Source of the DNA: Rhizobiaceae bacterium
Lineage (GTDB): Bacteria > Pseudomonadota > Alphaproteobacteria > Rhizobiales > Rhizobiaceae
DNA length: 36,933 bases
Assembly: GCA_019635695.1 (NCBI GenBank)
Contig: JAHBYZ010000029.1
Span: 1 to 36,933 of the forward strand
Reading direction: 5' to 3'
Part shown: positions 34,484 to 36,933 of the stretch, piece by piece
How the letters are laid out: each line of letters starts with the position of its first letter
Position numbering within the stretch: position 1 is the first letter of the stretch
Notes under the pieces: model-generated
The model's database searches: none
Told to the model about the DNA's origin: nothing
Seen by the model: only the letters and a program-made list of their open reading frames with translations
Program-made: the position numbers and the translations under genes

Positions 34484-35785
34484 CTACGAGGACGATCTCA
34501 CCGGCAGGTGGCCGACAGCACGTCGCACTTTTTTGTCGCCTCCCTCGTCGCGCTGGAGCTTGTCGAGCTGCATGCGGATATGGGCGGCCTCAGCGGCCGA
34601 GTTGGCGAGCGCGATGGCGCGCCCGAAGGCCTCGCGCGCCTCGTTTTTGCGGCCGAGCTGCATCAGATAGTGGCCGCGCACGCCATGGAAATGGAAATAG
34701 TTGGTCAGGCGGTCCGAAAGCGGCTCGATCAGGTCGAGCGCCGCTTGCGGCCCGCGATTCTTGGCCACCGCGACGGAGCGGTTGAGCGTGATGACGGGCG
34801 AGGGCTGCATGACCTCCAGCGTGGCGTAGAGCACGTCGATCTCGCGCCAGTCGGTGTCGGCCGGCTTCTTGGCGCGGGCGTGGAGCGCGGCAATTGCCGC
34901 CTGCACCTGATAGGGGCCGGGGCGGCGGTGGCGGATCGCCTTGTCGACCAGCGCCAGCCCCTCGGCGATAAGCTTCGGGCGCCACAGCGAGCGGTCCTGA
35001 TCCTCGAGCAGGATGACCTGCCCGTCGGCGTCGAAGCGCGCGTCGGAGCGGGCATGCTGGAGCAGCATCAGCGCCAGCAGCCCCATCATCTCCGGCTCGG
35101 TCGGGAACAGCCTCAGCAGCAGGCGGGCGAGCCGGATCGCTTCCTCGCACAGCGGCGCGCGCATCGGCAGCTCGGAATGGCTGGCCGAATAACCCTCGTT
35201 AAAGACCAGATAGATCATGGAAGCGACCGCGGCGAACCGCTCGGAACGTTCGACCGGTCCCGGCGCCTCGAACGGCACGCCGCCCTTGGCGATGCGGGCC
35301 TTGGCGCGCGTGATGCGCTGCTCCATCGCGCTCTCGCCGACGAGGAAGGCGCGGGCGATCTGCGGCACCGTCAGGCCCGACACGATGCGCAGCGCCAGCG
35401 CGATCTGCTGCGTCGCCGGCAGGTCCGGGTGGCAGCACACGAACAGCAGCCGCAGCACGTCGTCGCGATAGTCGGAATTGTCGAGCCGCTCGGCCATCGT
35501 GGCCTCGTGGTCGTCGAGATCGGAAATCTTGTCCTCGTCGGGCAGGGCGGTGAGCCTGCTCTTCTTGCGCACCCCGTCGAGCGCCGCGTTGCGGCCGACG
35601 AAGATCAGCCATGCCGCGGCATCGCGGGGCGGGCCGTTCTTCGGCCAGGTGCGCAGCGCGCGCAGCGACGCCTCCTGGAAGGCCTCCTCGGCGATGTCGA
35701 GATCGCGAAAGTAGCGCAGCAGCGCCGCCACCGCCTGCGGGCGGGCCGATGCGAGCGCCGGGCCTATCCAGGAAATGTCGGTCAT
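34484..35785 (-). CDS. ECF42-type RNA polymerase sigma factor with C-terminal TPR-like domain
   Basis: A 433-aa sigma factor. Region 2 (LRYFRDLDIAEEAFQEASLRALRTWPKNGPPRDAAAWL) and region 4 (LRIVSGLTVPQIARAFLVGESAMEQRITRAKARI) are followed by a 200-residue extension (DUF6596) with helical repeats (for example PYQVQAAIAALHARA and GRAIALANSAAEAAHI). This extension, without an anti-sigma gene but with a DGPF/YciI gene, defines ECF42. The start overlaps the YciI stop (ATGA), so they are coupled. Two TGTCGG-N17-CGTCC promoters nearby are probably its targets. Confidence 0.92.
   Translation of the reverse strand: MTDISWIGPALASARPQAVAALLRYFRDLDIAEEAFQEASLRALRTWPKNGPPRDAAAWLIFVGRNAALDGVRKKSRLTALPDEDKISDLDDHEATMAERLDNSDYRDDVLRLLFVCCHPDLPATQQIALALRIVSGLTVPQIARAFLVGESAMEQRITRAKARIAKGGVPFEAPGPVERSERFAAVASMIYLVFNEGYSASHSELPMRAPLCEEAIRLARLLLRLFPTEPEMMGLLALMLLQHARSDARFDADGQVILLEDQDRSLWRPKLIAEGLALVDKAIRHRRPGPYQVQAAIAALHARAKKPADTDWREIDVLYATLEVMQPSPVITLNRSVAVAKNRGPQAALDLIEPLSDRLTNYFHFHGVRGHYLMQLGRKNEAREAFGRAIALANSAAEAAHIRMQLDKLQRDEGGDKKVRRAVGHLPVRSSS
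34490..34517 (-). promoter_or_regulatory. ECF-type promoter for the AHSA1-VOC genes
   Basis: On the minus strand: TGTCGG (34517-34512), 17 bp, CGTCC (34494-34490). It lies across the last codons and stop of the sigma gene, 31 nt before the AHSA1 ATG. The same two boxes at the same spacing precede the YciI-sigma operon. Confidence 0.7.
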
Positions 35786-36153
35786 GTGTTTCCGTTCGGC
35801 ATGAAGATGGAGACTGGCCTGATCTCGTAGGAACCGACGCCGGGATTGGCGACAGCGAGGTCTTTGGCGATGTCGAGCGCCTCTTCGAGCGAGGCGACAT
35901 CGACCATGTAGAAGCCGAGCAGCTGCTCCTTGGTCTCGGCGAAGGGGCCGTCAATCACGACCGGCTCCTCGCCGCCTTTGCGCAGCGTGGTGGCCGCCGT
36001 CGTCGGCACCAGGCGCGCCACCGGACCGAGCTTGCCCTGCCTGACGAGGTCGTCCTGCACAACCTTCAGGCGCGCCATGCAGGCGTCATCCTCCTCCTTG
36101 GTCCAGGCGGAGGTGATCGCTTCCTCGTTGTAGCACAGGATGGTGTAGAGCAT
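35782..36153 (-). CDS. YciI/DGPF-domain protein
   Basis: A 123-aa YCII-related (DGPF) protein: LYTILCYNEEAITSAW at the start and the family motif DGPFAETKEQLLGFYMVD. In ECF42 loci this protein always accompanies the sigma factor; its biochemical role is unknown. GAAGGAAG lies 9 nt before ATG 36153. An ECF-type promoter is at 36177-36204. Confidence 0.92.
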   Translation of the reverse strand: MLYTILCYNEEAITSAWTKEEDDACMARLKVVQDDLVRQGKLGPVARLVPTTAATTLRKGGEEPVVIDGPFAETKEQLLGFYMVDVASLEEALDIAKDLAVANPGVGSYEIRPVSIFMPNGNT

Positions 36154-36176
36154 GCCGCGGGCTTCCTTCGTGGCTA

Positions 36177-36204
36177 GGACGGTCTGCCGGCAGACTAGCC
36201 GACA
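36177..36204 (-). promoter_or_regulatory. ECF-type promoter for the YciI-sigma operon, with palindromic spacer
   Basis: On the minus strand: TGTCGG (36204-36199), 17-bp spacer, CGTCC (36181-36177). The spacer contains the perfect 14-bp palindrome GTCTGCCGGCAGAC (36182-36195). A start site a few bases downstream would leave a short leader before ATG 36153. Confidence 0.72.
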
Positions 36205-36230
36205 TGGGCGAAGGAAAAAATGGCGGAGGT

Positions 36231-36412
36231 GGTCGGCGTCACCTCCCCCTTGAGGGGAGGTCGCCGCGAAGCGGCCGGGTGGGGTGCTCGCGGCAGTGCT
36301 CGACGTTCTCTGTGCGTCGAGCACTGCCGCACGGACCCCACCCGCTTCGATGACCTCCGCTTCGCTCCGGCCGTCTCAGCGACCTCCCCTCAAGGGGGAG
36401 GTGACGCCAACC
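36231..36412. repeat. Nested palindromic intergenic repeat (RIME/REP-like)
   Basis: Outer arms 36231-36264 and 36379-36412 pair over 34 nt with one mismatch. Intermediate arms GGGTGGGGT (36277-36285) pair with 36335-36343. Inner arms 36290-36305 and 36315-36330 are a perfect 16-bp stem around a 9-nt loop. A frame with continuous codons is only the consequence of high GC. It resembles the mosaic intergenic repeats common in Rhizobiales. Confidence 0.75.
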
Positions 36413-36933
36413 GTCAATGCCACGCCCCGTTTCCGGTCTGGCTTTTGAAGGCGTTGAGAAGCGGGGCGCGGAGACCGCACCTGCTTTATGTATTTACGTG
36501 GCGCAGTCACCCGCGCCCCGCCGGTGTTCTTGTCCCGCGGCGAGGAGGTCTTCCGGCCATACTGGGACCCGGACCTGAGGGCTCAACACCCAGCGGGGAT
36601 ACCGTTTCCCCGCCGATCCGGCACCGTCCCCCGCCCGGATGTTCGGTTGCGCATCCGTTTCCCGTGCGAGGGCGGGGGGAATAATGCGGGAGATTGGGAG
36701 GGCGGGGATAGAGGGGTGGAAACTGTGGGATAGAGCATCCGCAAACGGGGGATAGTGGGGCAGGATATCTGGGGCATACCTCTCCGCCGTCATCCCGGCC
36801 GAGCGGAGCGAGAGCCGGGACCTATTGGTGGCCGGATCGTGAAACACGGCCGGGTTCTCGTTTGCGGAGCGCAGCTGCCGCGTCCGGCATCCAGGTCGCG
36901 GCCAGCGAGGACCCGGCCGCGCTCGTCAATGGG
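36413..36933. other. Non-coding tail with further dyads
   Basis: No credible gene. It holds TCCCGGC...GCCGGGA (36793-36799 with 36814-36820) and CGGCCGGGTTCTCG (36847-36860), which pairs with 36906-36919 with one mismatch. The G-rich stretch around 36660-36770 has an uneven purine strand. It is likely more repeat-derived DNA. Confidence 0.5.

Noticed and set aside
36488..36847. Overlapping frames on both strands in the right-hand tail
   Set aside because: Low-complexity Pro/Arg/Gly-rich translations with no ribosome site or domain, in repeat-derived DNA.

Overview
The window looks like a high-GC alphaproteobacterial chromosome segment, most likely Rhizobiales (Mesorhizobium/Phyllobacteriaceae-like). 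This rests on the zwf-pgl-edd order, dense ATGA-coupled operons, frequent GTG/TTG starts, the protein flavour, and a G/C-rich palindromic intergenic repeat at the right end. This is inference from sequence style, not a database result.

Region 1 (1-3641) is a metal-homeostasis island: a partial heavy-metal P1B-ATPase, a CadR/PbrR/CueR-type MerR regulator, an HXXEE membrane protein, and a PCuAC-SCO copper-chaperone pair. Three near-identical MerR-type promoter/operators (TTGA[C/G]C, 19-bp spacer with a CTAG-containing dyad, TA) stand before the ATPase, before the HXXEE gene (divergent from merR) and before PCuAC-SCO. All transcription units of the island therefore appear to be one regulon.

Region 2 (3797-12275) is an accessory island of lower GC. 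Four small genes (a MerR-like DNA-binding protein with a 70-aa partner, a sigma-region-4-like protein, and a 95-aa coiled-coil protein) surround a dyad-rich control region. A compact Tn7-like transposition operon follows: tnsA-tnsB-tnsC-tnsD/tniQ, translationally coupled and closed by a good intrinsic terminator. I could not identify the transposon ends or a target-site duplication.

Region 3 (12459-20167) is a peptide-uptake module. On the minus strand lie an XRE-cupin regulator, a family-5 solute-binding protein, an M24 peptidase and a cyclophilin. On the plus strand lie two permeases and two ATPases of a Dpp/Opp-type ABC transporter, transcribed divergently.

Region 4 (20254-24549) carries a DUF454 membrane protein, a secreted VWA protein with tandem C-terminal repeats, a CHRD protein and a CSS-motif EAL phosphodiesterase. 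Region 5 (24610-28616) is the Entner-Doudoroff operon zwf-pgl-edd with a dyad next to its promoter. Region 6 (28835-33561) has an aldehyde dehydrogenase, an MNT-HEPN toxin-antitoxin pair, an SDR whose catalytic Tyr is Phe, and an SLC13-like transporter with RCK_C domains.

Region 7 (33566-36204) is a self-contained ECF42-type sigma locus: yciI(DGPF)-sigma, followed by AHSA1 and VOC genes. Two matching promoters (TGTCGG-N17-CGTCC) precede the two transcription units, which suggests autoregulation of the whole locus. The last 0.8 kb is non-coding, with a long nested palindrome and further repeat-like dyads.
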